A stretch of DNA of 64,000 bases from Mesostigma viride (taxonomy: Eukaryota > Streptophyta > Mesostigmatophyceae > Mesostigmatales > Mesostigmataceae). Positions 1 to 10,753 of the stretch are shown piece by piece. Position 1 is the stretch's first letter. Each line of letters opens with the position of its first letter. Where the stretch lies: NCBI GenBank assembly GCA_009746045.1, contig RPFO01002194.1:150547-214546 (forward strand), in the 5' to 3' direction. Under the pieces are notes generated by a model. It saw only the letters and a list, made by a program, of their open reading frames with translations. It was not told the origin of the DNA and did no database searches. Position numbers and translations under genes: made by a program.

Positions 1-1247
1 AACGCATCCAGTCGGCCTTGGCGCAGCTGGTCCCGGGCCCCGACCTCCCGCCACATGCTATTCGCATTGCCTCCCTGCCTGCACGGATGGGTGGCTGCGG
101 TCTGACTCGTGCCGCCCGGCTGGCCCCAGCAGCATTTTTGGGCTCCGTCGCTCAGTCGTGGGCGGAAAGCTGCCGGCTCCTGCCCCTTTTGGCAACGGCA
201 GCGCCTGACCTCCTGGACCCCAGCAGCCCTTTGCCCTTCGTCACCGCCATCCAGGAGGCCTATGCTGAGATCCAGCAGGCCTGTTCTCCCGTCCGTGCCG
301 CTCAGGCGGTACAGCGCCACCTCCCTCGCGGCACTCCCTCGGTCGCCTCCGTTCAATCTCCCGCCGCATTCCCTGCTCGCGTCATCGATAAACACCAGAA
401 AACCTACGCGGGTATTCTGCACACGGCTGATTGGATTGCTCTTTTCGCGGACCTCAACGCCCAGGGACGTGCGTGGCTGTTCTCGCTTTCCTTGCGGAGT
501 GTGGGCTCGGCGTACCTTCGTGCTCTTCCCATGGCCCCCCCATTCGCCTTGGCTCCCAGCCACTACTCGGTGGCGCTCCGGCACCAGCTATTTGCCCCGC
601 AGCCTCTTGTTCCGGCCGGGCGGCCTTGTGGTAGCTGTGGGCAGCCGCTGGATCCCACGGGGACTCACTACCTTGCCTGCATGGGGGGCCAACAGAATCA
701 GAATTGGTATTTGTATTTGCACACTGTCCTCCTGACGGTGGTGCTCGCCATGATTCGGTCGGTTTTCCCCCACGCGAACATCCGGTCCGAGGATGCGGAT
801 GGCGCTGCCTTCTATTCCCCCAACCACCGGCCTGACATCGTGGTGCTGGACTTTGAGGGGGGTGGCCGGCATCTGCTTATTGACGTTTCGGTGGCGCGGC
901 CCTTGGCTCTTAGCCACGTGGCTGGGGCCTCCCTCACGGCAGGTTACACGGCGGACCGGGCGGAGCGGGCCAAGCTCCTGGCCTACGGCGACGTCGGGCA
1001 CCATCGTGTGGTGCCCTTTGTCCTGGAGGAGTTTGGGGCCATGGGGCCCCTGACCTCCGCCTTCTTCAAGGAGTGTTGCCGGCTCCGGGAGGACCGGCTG
1101 GACCTAGAGGGCCAGCGGGCCCCATGGTCGGCGCGGACCTGGACGTCATATTGGCGTCAGCGCTTGTCGGTGGCGCTGACTCGGGCCATGGCTGACATCA
1201 TGCTCCGCCGTACGCGGGCTGATTTTGCGGTGCAGCAGGGCTATTAG
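1..1247 (+). CDS. C-terminal part of a non-LTR retrotransposon polyprotein with restriction-like endonuclease
   Basis: The frame is already open at the left edge, so this is the end of a longer protein whose reverse transcriptase would lie outside the window. About 409 residues are visible. An LPxRxGGxGL-type segment near the start is usual just after the RT thumb. A CxxC...H...C knuckle (CGSCG, then HYLAC) follows at about residues 205-225. It is followed by RPDIVV, LLIDVSV and a later K..Y, which is the PD...D...K layout of the R2/Dualen-type restriction-like endonuclease that nicks target DNA. The stop is TAG at 1245-1247. No frameshift is seen, so the copy may be young. In green algae, Dualen-type elements carry both this nuclease and an APE nuclease; which type this is cannot be told without the upstream part. 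Confidence 0.75.
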   Translation, partial: RIQSALAQLVPGPDLPPHAIRIASLPARMGGCGLTRAARLAPAAFLGSVAQSWAESCRLLPLLATAAPDLLDPSSPLPFVTAIQEAYAEIQQACSPVRAAQAVQRHLPRGTPSVASVQSPAAFPARVIDKHQKTYAGILHTADWIALFADLNAQGRAWLFSLSLRSVGSAYLRALPMAPPFALAPSHYSVALRHQLFAPQPLVPAGRPCGSCGQPLDPTGTHYLACMGGQQNQNWYLYLHTVLLTVVLAMIRSVFPHANIRSEDADGAAFYSPNHRPDIVVLDFEGGGRHLLIDVSVARPLALSHVAGASLTAGYTADRAERAKLLAYGDVGHHRVVPFVLEEFGAMGPLTSAFFKECCRLREDRLDLEGQRAPWSARTWTSYWRQRLSVALTRAMADIMLRRTRADFAVQQGY

Positions 1248-1721
1248 GTTCCTCCCGTTAGGCGTTTCCATTGGTCTTATCGTAGTATAGAGCTTTGACA
1301 TGGCTCTGTATATAGGTTTATAGCTGGGCGTTTGCTTTGGTTTGAGTGATTTCACTCTGCTGTAAGTAATTATATTTTTAATATATATGTGTTGCCAAGC
1401 CTAACTGACATCATTACGTTGAGCTTGGCTCCGTAACTGATATATTGCAGTCCCTGTCGAAGTGGAAAGAAGGAGTTATACTCTAGAGTACCTTCATAGA
1501 TGGACAAGGAATCTTATCCCCATGGATAACGTAAGGCAACAACAGCGACGCCCTAGAAATGTTTTCATTGATGAACGCAGTTTTTACCTTCATGATAAGA
1601 AGACTCCGCAATCTTGTATTGGTTAGGCCTGATGGCGGCACAGTCATGAGCACCCAGTTCGTGGCATAGCCTGGGCGTAGCTATGGCACCTTAAGTCGTG
1701 GCACAGCTCCTTTCATATTAG
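1248..1721. other. AT-richer stretch downstream of the LINE ORF
   Basis: This is probably the 3' untranslated region of the preceding element followed by older sequence. I see no coding signal and could not place the 3' end or a target-site duplication. Confidence 0.3.
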
Positions 1722-3323
1722 CTATTTTATAATCAAAGAATCATTTCTCATCTTTCCCAAATTACGAAAGACCGGAACTCTCCTCCGAACCATTTGAGTG
1801 AGAGTCCATGTTTTCCTTGACACGCGCCAGTTCACGATCCCACATATTGAATGATGCTGACTGCAGGCTCCACTTGCGCAAAGCCTGCTTGACAGTCTCC
1901 ACCAATCTCTCAGCCAAACCATTGGCCTGAGGATGCTCCCGAGAAGTGCGACGGTGATCAATGAGACATGCATCCAACAATTCCTGAAATTCCCCCCGAA
2001 ACTCCCCGCCCTGGTCGGTGACCACCTCCGCGGGGCGCCAAACCTGGCGATGATGTCGGCAAAGTGCTTAGCGGTTGTGGCGGCCTGCTTGTCAGCAATG
2101 GGGATGAGATCGACCCACTTGCTAAAACTTTTGACACACACCATGACATACTTGTGGCCATCTGCACTTTCATCAATTAAGGGCCCACACAGGTCTACGT
2201 GCCAGCGGTAGAAGAGCCCTCTGATGGGTAGGCTCATCAATTCTTTCGCATCGTGGTCCACATTGAACCTGGCCTTGCCCCGGGCACACTGCGCGCAGCT
2301 AGCGACGACCTGCGCGACTGTGGCACGCATGCCGTTCCACCAATAAGAGGCACGCACTAGCGCCAAAGTGCGGTTACCATCCAGGTGGCCATTATTACCG
2401 CTCATGGACTTGCTGGACAATGGCGACCTGCTTGTGAGGCGGCGGCACCACCACTTTGCGCTTGCCGAGCATTTTGTGGAGGACCCCGGCATCCCACGAG
2501 TAGGTGACCGCCCTATGTTGCACCCTATTCAACTCAGCGTCACGCTGGGCTGAGGACCAATCAACAGGGGTTGGGGTGAGAGCTATCCCTTGGACCTGCT
2601 ACAACACACGCCTGTCGAGCCATGCACACATCACCCATGTTGCATTCCACTGTGAGATGGCCAACCAGCACCACCTGGAGTGCTAGGTATCGTGCCAAGG
2701 TATTGTCAATGTCAAAGGACGGAGAATTACCTTCCTCCAACGCGAGGAGGCCAGCGGCAGGGGTGAATGGAGAAGGGTGAACTGCATTGCCGCTTGCCGC
2801 AAAGTCTGCGACTGTATACTCGACTGCGCGCCAGTCTGCCTCTACGACCTTGATCTGATGGAAGCCGCTACGCAAATCTAGCGACGACACATACTTGACC
2901 TGGGGAGATATTTTATCCAAAACATCATCGACCCGAGGCATGGGGTACCTATCAACAGGAGTGTGCGCGTTCAGCTGACGCAGGTCAGTGGCCATGCGCT
3001 TACCTGTCCACTCGCCTGTGATGGTATCCTTCTTGGGTGCAACCACCGTGGCAGCTGCATAACTGGAGGATGAAGCGCGGATGATCCGGCCATGCAGCTG
3101 CCTCTAGCTCTCGACAGTTAGCATCTACGAATTCCAGCTCAGCCAAGCTCAGCCTATGCTGCCGCCTGAATAAGGGCTGATCCGGATCTAGTGGGACCCC
3201 CATGCAGCCCCCGTTGTAGCACCCTAGTTCTTCACTGCTGAAAGCGAAAACTGAGCGTGCAGAATGCAACCAGTGCTCCATAGCCTTGCGTTGCGCGGCG
3301 GTGAGGTGCTCACCTATGGCCAT
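1722..3323 (-). pseudogene. Broken Ty3/gypsy LTR-retrotransposon pol fragment
   Basis: Read on the minus strand, the segment carries Ty3/gypsy pol motifs in the usual order but in several frames. At 3323-3000 is the region before the RT (LDPDQPLFRRQHRLS). At 3046-2870 is the RT N-terminal half (VAPKK, ATDLRQLNAHTPVDRYP, SSLDLRSGFHQIKV). The catalytic YxDD part is missing, and the sequence jumps to a spacer like that before RNase H. From 2430 downward come the integrase HHCC zinc finger (CAQCARGK) and the core with WHVDLCGP, then after a frameshift VTDQGGEF and the ANGLAERLVET glutamate helix. At least two frameshifts and the RT deletion make it inactive. No LTRs were recognised on either side. 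Confidence 0.85.
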
Positions 3324-3936
3324 ATGTGAGAGGAAACACGAAGGCCACTAACGAGAAACTCGAAAAGACTACACGCTACGTGAGAGTCCTCTTCGACTAT
3401 CAACCAAACCATTCGTCATGCCACACGCATGACACACGCCACACTTGTCAGTCCAGCCAGGAATGCCAAAACTATCTTGCTGCCTGAACCATGCAAACAG
3501 AAACCGCATTCCAGTTGCCGTCCTGGCTTTCTACCACACATGCCAACAAAAGCAGGAAGGCATCCCGACAAATCTAAATGGCTACCCTGTTGCCGATCTC
3601 ATCTCCTAGACGCTCCGGCATTTTCTGTCCCTGGGAATGTCCGGCATTGAGCCACGACCACCAAGGTAGAAGCATAGTATCCTTCAAACAATCTGCAAGC
3701 TCACACCTCGCGTGTGAGTGGCCCAGCAAACATTGCTTCTAATCTTTCCTTTCTAGAAGCAATCCCTTTGTAGGGCTGCCAGCGATTCCGCATTCATTCC
3801 AGCGATCTGGCTCCGCACCGCAAATTGCCCTTTTCCATTTTCTGTCCAGCCCTCATAACGTTGATCCGCTATTCTACACCACAAAGACACCTGGCCTGTC
3901 AATAGCCTCGGCGCTGTTGAAGTCCAGCAGACTGTT
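3324..3936. other. No gene seen
   Basis: Ordinary mixed sequence between the gypsy fragment and the hexanucleotide repeat. The short open frames here have no recognisable motif. Part of it may be further upstream pol or gag remnant of the gypsy element, but I cannot support that. Confidence 0.3.
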
Positions 3937-4228
3937 CAGCTCCAGCTCCAGCTCCAGCTCCAGCTCCAGCTCCAGCTCCAGCTCCAGCTCCAGCTCCAGC
4001 TCCAGCTCCAGCTCCAGCTCCAGCTCCAGCTCCAGCTCCAGCTCCAGCTCCAGCTCCAGCTCCAGCTCCAGCTCCAGCTCCAGCTCCAGCTCCAGCTCCA
4101 GCTCCAGCTCCAGCTCCAGCTCCAGCTCCAGCTCCAGCTCCAGCTCCAGCTCCAGCTCCAGCTCCAGCTCCAGCTCCAGCTCCAGCTCGATCCAGCTCCA
4201 GCTCCAGCTCCAGCTCCAGCTCCAGCTG
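3937..4228 (+). repeat. (CAGCTC)n hexanucleotide microsatellite
   Basis: About 290 bp of nearly perfect CAGCTC repeats with a single interruption at about 4189. The six-base period leaves all frames open, giving poly-Ser on one strand and Leu-Glu repeats on the other. These are by-products of the repeat and not evidence of a protein. Confidence 0.95.
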
Positions 4229-5380
4229 TCCACTAACTCGCGCATGATCCTCTCGACGCTGCGCACTTGTGCTGCCGTCCGCTCAATTCAGTGCTGCGCG
4301 CCCAGCTGTGCCTGGCCCAGCGCGAGAGCACGTACACTTTCGTCCGCTCTTGTGCTGCGCGCCTGACTCGGTGCCTGGCCCGGCGCGCCTGCCCCTGACC
4401 CTATGCTGCAAGTGCTAGTGTCCATGTTCCCAAGAAAAGTCCTTATTTTAGGACCAGTTTGAATTAAAAAATATATGTGCAAACATCAAATTTTGACCCT
4501 GGCATTTTTACCACTGACAGATAACACACTTTTTGAATTTTGGACAAAAACCTGGGTTCAAATAATTACATTTAGTGCCTGAATGGACCCTGGCCCATGG
4601 CAGGCCTCAAACCGCGAATTTGGTCAAAATGAGAATTTAGGACCAATAGGACCAATTAGTGTCAACGCATGACCATGCTATCCACACGGTCCCTTGAGCA
4701 TCTTACAAGCGCTAGGGGACCCTACGAGGCCTTGGGATGGCGGGGCAGCGTATAACAAGGCCATACCCTGCTGTGGCTGCCTCTATATATACGCGTGCTT
4801 AACGGTGTCACAGATGGTGCAGGTAATGCAATATACGGTTGCATGGTTGCTGAGGTTGCCCGGCTTGAACATGGCCCACCCCTTGCGGTAAACTTTCTCT
4901 AAGCATATGCCAAACCTTCTTTGACATCACGGACATGCTGGCCACCACCCAGCGATGAAAAAACATTGCATTTGCATTGCAACTAACACATGAATGCAGC
5001 CAAATCAAGTTACAGAACAACGTTGTGCTAACATGCAACGCTTTGTGAGCGAATTCAGGGTGCATGTAACACGTAAACCATATTGTATATACTGTCTGAG
5101 AGCACCCTGAACGACTGCAGGCCATAGGACCATGGTTTATAACTAACACATGAGTAAAACTGCTCTTACGCATGTGTGTTTTAGCTGCAGCGGACGACGA
5201 AGATAGAGACGTAAAAAATTGTATGACGTAAACCAACTATGTGTGACAGTTATGTGCACAGAGAGCGTCCCCTCTTTTTAGGCATAGCTTACTGACTCAA
5301 AACACCACGACAGCGTTGCCAGTTACACTCATGATCTAGGGCACCCCGGCACGTACCTGCTACTTACGTCGCCTCATTCC
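4229..5380. other. Intergenic, nothing recognised
   Basis: No coding motif found. A short quasi-palindrome of the type GTCC-TTATTTTA-GGACC lies at about 4439-4455 and resembles the stronger hairpin at 6138-6174. It may mark the ends of an unrecognised small repeat. Confidence 0.3.
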
Positions 5381-5651
5381 AGATGGTTGCAAAAAAGTCG
5401 CTGAAATCCGCAGCGAGGTCAGCTTTCCGAGAGCTGAGCGCACCAAAGCTGGCCAACCGGTTCGAAAATGATATAAACCACGCTTGTGCTGCGTTCTAGG
5501 TCCAAGAAATACCGAAAGTGAAGACCTATAAGGTGCGCTCGCTGCCCAGCCTGAACGTCCCTAAAACATGGTCAACAATGGAAATCGGGCAAGAATATCA
5601 CGGCCCAGGCGCTTCCATGTCAAATACTCCGTTTATAAACTCCAGACTATA
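5381..5651 (+). pseudogene. Short coding-like fragment with one in-frame TAG
   Basis: Just after a possible splice acceptor (ATTCCAG) an ATG opens a frame of about 90 codons, interrupted once by TAG at about codon 38 and then continuing to TAA. The composition (Lys/Ser/Ala-rich start, then KVKTYKVRSLPSLNVPKTW) looks more like protein than the surrounding DNA. I do not recognise the family. It could be an exon relic of a gene or transposon. A TAG in place of a Gln codon is the simplest explanation for the stop. Confidence 0.3.
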
Positions 5652-5981
5652 ATCAAAATCGTCCACAAAAATTTCCTGGCTTGATTCGCACCACCATTGC
5701 TAATACACTAACATGTTTGTGCCAAAATCGACCCTCCGCGAGCAGGCGATCTGCGACCCATTTGTGTTGTGCCGCTGTGCTACAGCGCTACACATAAAAA
5801 CTTGCGCAGAAAATTTCACAGCCTTTAAGCATAACTAACGACCTTTCGTTTTTGCTACTGGGCGCCCGAAATGATAAACGCACGTGAAAACGCCGGCCAC
5901 GATTGTCAGGTCGCCATATCCACCTCAGATCATTCCCGCACCCACTTTTTCGCTCCAAAATCGGTTATATTTTTGGTCGAG

Positions 5982-6125
5982 GTACCTACTTTCCCGCCAT
6001 TATACCCGGTACCCGGGTACGGAATCCGGGTACCATGTGCCGGTACCACGGGTCGGGTACATCATGCCGGGTACGGTCCACATGGGGTACGGTCCATATA
6101 GTGACCCCCCCCCCCGGTACCTCGG
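5982..6125. repeat. GGTACC-rich cluster
   Basis: A run of about ten GGTAC/GTACC motifs (GGTACCCGGGTACGG and similar) within 140 bp. The motif is self-complementary, so the cluster can form many small hairpins. No function is evident. Confidence 0.5.
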
Positions 6126-6137
6126 TTATAGTAAATT

Positions 6138-6174
6138 GGTCCTTAATTTAGGACTTTGTCCTAAATTAAGGACC
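6138..6174. other. Perfect 17-bp inverted repeat with 3-nt loop
   Basis: The arms 6138-6154 and 6158-6174 are exact reverse complements (arm begins GGTCCTTAATTT) around a TTT loop. There is no T-run after it and no gene close upstream, so a terminator role is not supported. It may be a transposon end or a cruciform-forming site. Confidence 0.8.
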
Positions 6175-6317
6175 GTGGGAGGCTTAACACTAGTGTCCCC
6201 CCCCCGGTCACTAGCCTTTGTCGAAAATGCGCAGAAAACAAATTCCTTGCGCACGTCACCAGTCTTGTGCATAGTGGGCGCCCGGATGACATACTGTACA
6301 GTAGCTCGCGTCCGTGA

Positions 6318-6655
6318 CAGCCCTGCCTATGACATGGGACCCCCATGGATGATGCATTAAGAATTAGCTCAACCCTGCCTATACAGAGAGTCACTCTCTG
6401 ATGAGAAGCCATGCCCGAGCTCTTGTATAGCCATGGTGATCATCCCCCCCATCAGTGCCAGGCCCCCCTCGATCAGTTGGGTTAAGCTCTGAGACATCAT
6501 CAGGTGGTGCAGGTGCCCTTGGTGCACCTAGAGCAAGTGTCGCTTACATTCCCACCCTTGCAGGATGTAGCTTAGAATGTATTAAAAGCCGTATGCCCCT
6601 TCTCTGGGATATGTGCTATATATACTCCCAACGGAGTTATGTTCCTAATTAATTA
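6318..6655 (+). mobile_element. 5'-truncated 3' end of a family H (ORF1-only) retroelement
   Basis: The sequence matches the 3' untranslated region of the full element at 50552-52384. Shared parts are the CCCATGGA..GCATTAAG segment, the AGAGAG...CTCTCT inverted pair, the GGTGCAGGTGCCC block, GAATGTATTAAAAGCC, and the terminal CTCCCAACGGAG hairpin followed by GTTATGTTCC. It ends in a TAATTAATT tail. No ORF is included. The same block recurs at 16436-16630, 27060-27231 with 31906-32020, and 52090-52384. Confidence 0.75.
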
Positions 6656-6848
6656 GTCAATTACGTGTAGAGCGACTAGATGACCTAGACCGGGTGGGGC
6701 CGGAAACAGCTTGCTTGATCAGGGCGTGTGTTTCGAGCCTCACTGGCCGGGAGTGTCTTGTCGGTGGTGAGCACCATTGCTGCGATCGCTTTCCCGCCAT
6801 TTATGAGGAAATACCCACAAATGGAAGCCACTGAAAAGGTCTAGCTAG

Positions 6849-8077
6849 TCAGTCAGTATACGTTAGCCAGGCCTGCCATGTTTCCAAACGTCCAAGAACT
6901 GCACACGGTGCAAAGGAAAAAATCCGGAGGACAGCACGTTCAAATGTGCGGCGGGAACCAAAAGCCCGCGTATGCCAGAAAACATCATGTTGCTGACTTG
7001 CTGCAACGATGCGACGGTGTGGACAACGAATCCACTGCCAAGCTCGGAACGGCCGCAAAGGAGATCTGGCACCACAGGGTTCATCGATGTACGGAGATAC
7101 TACGTGATCCAGCCGGTCCACGACCTGTTTGTAGAGCTTGTGCCAAGGGTTAACACCGAACAGACGTGGGTGACGTTGAAAAAAACACCGGACTTGACGG
7201 AGCATAATGTCTCGGTCCTAGTCTTTGACCAACAAACCATGCAAAGAGTTCAACAACAGTCGTGATGAAAACGAAAACGATAAGAACAAAGACGGGAAAA
7301 ACGATGCAACTGACTAAGAACAAGACCATATTTTGCTGTGTGGAAAAGGAGACTGTTAATATCGGGGTAGCGCCATGGGAATCTGCTGGTATTTAGGATC
7401 CTTGCGCTTATCATAGACAGCCGTATGCCAGCCCTTCTTGTTTATATGGGTAATGTTAAGATCGAGGTATATATAATTGCAACTGAGTATCCTCCGACGT
7501 GAGCTTTAATGTGAGGGACGCTTGCGGGTAGATGCCAGGCAGACCAGCTGTGAACACGCCTGATGAGAACATCATCATTTGAGGCAATGAGATTCTCCAT
7601 GAATGCAAGCTCATAAGTGTATAGATAGAGGTTTGCAAGGAGCCCGGCACCGTTAGTGCCCATATAGGGATGCCAATAGCTTGTTGCTATACATCGCCCG
7701 CAAAACAAATTAAGGTGTTATCAACAAGATAAGAGATCCAATGAACAAGGTCAGCCTTCGTGATGATATCATTATAAGCATCCCGCACGATACCACCTGC
7801 ATGCCGCAATGCCTGAGAGCCACGTTGCCGTGGGCTTGGTCTGAGAAACACACACGTGCAGGTGCATGGTTGTGCCCGTGAGGCCTATGCGCATACACGG
7901 ACGAGTAAGGAGGCTATCTAAACGAGCTTTCAAATCGTGCAAATCTAGGGTGGTATATAGAGTGGTGAAATCATAGGTGGCTATGGGCATAGGTATATGC
8001 TTCTCTGCTGCTGTCTTAGAACGGCTAAGGGCGTCAAGGCGTAGGCGTATACTTGGGCTGAGTCTAAGACGATCCAA
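6849..8077 (-). pseudogene. Penelope-like element reverse transcriptase, frameshifted
   Basis: On the minus strand the conserved Penelope/telomerase-type RT motifs appear in order. At about 7990-7930 is TYDFTTLYTTLDLHDL (motif A). At 7740-7700 is a YLVDNTLICFAGDV stretch ending in a stop, then QQAIGIP. At 7670-7590 is MGTNGAGLLANLYLYTYE (motif B). At 7540-7470 is IYPQASLTLKLTSED. At 7470-7300 are YLDLNI, AVYDKRKDPKYQQIP and, after a 1-nt shift, RYPDINSLL...KYGLVLSQLHRFSR. At 7200-7090 is the C-terminal LLVKD..DIMLRQVRCFF and LFGVNPWHKLYKQVVDRL. The catalytic YIDD box expected between motif B and the IYPQA segment is absent, and there are at least four frame changes. No GIY-YIG endonuclease was recognised. 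It is an inactive relic. Confidence 0.85.
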
Positions 8078-8740
8078 CTACCAGCGCATTCGTATGACGT
8101 ATAGAATGTGGTTTTGCTCATTGGCACTGAGTTGTGCACTTGAGAGCTTCTGTATGGCTCCATGACCACCCTGGCCCAGACAAGAGGAGCACAGGGCGTA
8201 CGGGTCGCGTTGCTAGGCCAGTCCATGGCTGGTGGACGTCACCGGGAATAAAGGGCTAGTGTGTTTCAAATACCACGCGCAAGCGAACAATGCTTGCGTT
8301 GTTTGATTGGTAACTGGTAGAGATAACATATGCTGATTTGCATGGGTAATCATGCACCCTTCGGAGTGCTGGGCTTGCCTAACTTTTCGTGTGGCATGCA
8401 CACACCTCGCATCTGTGGTGATGCGTCTGGGCATATTGCTCTATGGAACTGGTTTGGAAGGCCGATAGGCCACTTCAGGATTTTTTGATAGAATGCAATG
8501 GAAGTCTTGCATGTGGTCAACGCGCGATGACCGGTGACTCACTGGGATCATGTCCTTCTTGTGGTGGCCAGTCAGCTATTGCCAATAAAATTATATCTGA
8601 GCGCAAATGATTGCTTCGATGTTCTCATATGCCGCATGCAACGGCTACCAACAAGTGACGCGAGCAGCTGTTTGCAATCTAATTAGGATCGATCCGAGCA
8701 TGCAAGTAGGATTGAAGCGAGACATGCATGCGAGGAGCCT
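8078..8740. other. No gene seen
   Basis: This may contain the eroded N-terminal part of the Penelope-like element (minus strand, to about 8240). Beyond that I find nothing recognisable. Confidence 0.3.
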
Positions 8741-9050
8741 AGCGCAGCAACAACGGCAATTATTATGAGCTCTGGGCGACCTTAGTACCTCCAGCTCCTG
8801 CAGGCAGCAGGGATTAATTAACATGTAACAGCGTTACATGAGCATAAGTCCTCAGTATAGTCTAGTGGGATGGGATGTGATGGATGGAGCTAGCTATCTA
8901 AGACCTACAGTAGTTACGGGGTAGTGTGTGCGCACCACAGGCAGCAGGGAAGAAGCCGGTTTACCCCCGGAGGGGGGCGGCCATCTACGTCGACCACAAG
9001 CCATGGTGGCAGGCGACCTCCGCCACTCCAGCAACCCCAGCATAGGGTAA
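8741..9050 (+). pseudogene. 3' end of a family H ORF1, interrupted
   Basis: It matches the last part of the intact ORF1 protein at 50606-51940: the QQQRR-like stretch, LQLRQ-like codons, GKPV..RGA, then VDHKPW and a stop near 9043. A 125-bp insertion at 8813-8937 splits it. Only about the last 50 codons are present, so it is a fragment of an older copy. Confidence 0.75.
8813..8937 (-). mobile_element. 125-bp 5'-truncated LINE 3' end with 12-bp TSD
   Basis: The insert is flanked by CAGGCAGCAGGG at 8801-8812 and 8938-8949. Read on the minus strand it corresponds to the 3' untranslated end of family 1 LINEs: the GTAACTA...GACCT..GATAGCT block, a CCATCC..CATCCCA block, TGAGGACTTATGCTCA, an ACATG-type hairpin, and an ATTAAT tail. 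It contains no ORF. The TSD and tail show it arrived by target-primed reverse transcription. Confidence 0.85.
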
Positions 9051-9294
9051 TTTAGTAGTAGCTTAATATAAGGGTATGCCTCGCAGACGAGTCATGAGCC
9101 ACGAGGTAGCCATGGCTGACGGCGGAGCTCATAAATTTCACGTTTGGGCACCGAATAAGGCCGTGAATATCACAAACCCTAGGACCTAGATAGCTTACAT
9201 CATCCATGCATTCAAATTATTATTTAATCACAATCGCTTCGTCTTTCTAAGACGCACACACTGATATATTTTCCCAAAGCTATTACGCAATATC

Positions 9295-10753
9295 ATGACG
9301 AGCAAACGCTCCTCTATACCGGCAACACAGCCTGGCGGCTGCGCTGAGCCCTGAACGTCTGCAGCTTCGCCCTCAGGCCCGGAAGGCAGCGGTGACACTA
9401 GACGCGCACTGCATGGTGGTCGCCCAGGTCCCTCCCAGGCTAGCCTCGCCCTCGGCATCGCCTGACCCAAGCGCAGTCGCCCTGGCGAACCTAGCTCAGT
9501 GGTCCGAGCGCGACTTTGACGTCAACAGGCTATTTTCCACCTTGGACGTTAACAGGCCCGGCTATTTTCACCATCCGGCCCCAATCAAGATACTGGAGCT
9601 CGTGTTTTATGGGTTGCACGCCTCGCTCCTTGCCCTGTGCCAGCACGGCTGGCAGCCAAATGCGCCTCCGCCGGCAACGGAGTTGACGTCCGGACGGTTT
9701 TCCCACCGCGGACCTGACCACCTGCCCAGCTGGTCCCGTCCTTGCCTTCAGCTCGCCGCCCTCTTTACCATCCTAGCTTCAGCGCTCTGCCGACAACCTC
9801 TTGGTCCCCTCCCCCTTGACCGAATCCTCCTTCCTCCTCCACCTTCAGGAAGCCATCGCGCAGCACGTGACCCCCCTTGCTGCAGATGTGGCACTGTCAG
9901 AGCCGTGGGCAGCACCGTTGCTGGCTGCCCAGCTCCCCGCCATCTCCACCGCCACCTCCACCCTCCTCGCCTCCACCTCCACCCCCCGCCACCGGACCGC
10001 CTCCACCGACCCCATCACCGCCCAGCTCCGTGACATCGACAAGCGCCTCCAGGACAACGCCATTGCCATCGAGTGCCTGCAAAACACCGCAGGCCTCACC
10101 GCCCAGGCGGTGAAGGACATTGGCGCCAAGCCAGCCCCCGCTGGCCCGGCAGGCGATGCTCCTCCCCCCCAGACCTGGGCAGCCATGCTGCTGAACCACA
10201 CCGGAGATGGTGGGCCACCACCACCTCCGCCATCGCAGCACAACTCAAGCAGCCGACGCTCGACCTCCGTGAGGAGGCCGAGCTCGACAAGCGCAGCCTT
10301 AACGTCATTGTCAAGAACTTCGACCTGGTGGAAGGTGAGAACTCGGCCGAGAACTGCTTGCACAGGCGCTTGAGAACGAAATCCTTGGCCGCAATATGGG
10401 CCTCATTGGTGAGCTCAAGCTGGAGGCCCTCCGCCTTCCCCGCTAGCGGGGTAAGGCGAGACCGCCTCCGCTGCTGCTCATCTTTGAGAACATAGTGGAC
10501 AAGATTACGTTCCTCAGACGCCGGCAAGCGGCTTAAGAGGACTCACTACACTCTGGACGACGACTTGGGCCCTGGCGCAGCAACAACAGCGACGGGAGCT
10601 ATGGCTGATCTACCTCCAGCTCCGGCAGACAGAGGCAGGGAAGCCGGTATACTGCATGGAAGGGGCGGTCATCTACGTCGGCCACAAGCCGGCCTGGCAA
10701 GCGACCCCCGCTGCCCCAGCATCCTCAGCAACCCCAGCCTATAGGGAACTATA
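9295..10753 (+). pseudogene. Decayed LINE ORF1 protein (family H copy 2)
   Basis: The ATG at 9295 is in the same context as the intact ORF1 start (ATGACGAGCAAACGC). Recognisable blocks in changing frames are the coiled-coil-like region with AQAVKDI (about 10100), the RRM-like stretch NVIVKNFDLVEGEN (about 10290-10340), and the C-terminal part ending with VGHKPAWQATPA and a stop at about 10753. Several frameshifts, for instance near 9480, 10150 and 10345, disable it. The role of the parent protein is RNA binding and packaging of the retroelement RNA. Confidence 0.75.

Noticed and set aside
3874-4366. Long open frames encoding poly-Ser or Leu-Glu repeats
   Set aside because: They are produced by the CAGCTC hexanucleotide repeat, are open in several frames on both strands, and have no non-repetitive flanking coding sequence.
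4808-5236. 142-codon minus-strand frame
   Set aside because: No motif, unusual composition, no splice or start context; treated as chance.
6161-6412. Minus-strand frame of 83 codons
   Set aside because: It lies across the 3' end of a family H retroelement and the hairpin, with no motif.
6972-7265. Plus-strand frame with protein-like composition (IDVRRYYVIQPVHDLF)
   Set aside because: The minus strand at the same place encodes conserved Penelope-like RT C-terminal motifs, so this is its antisense shadow.
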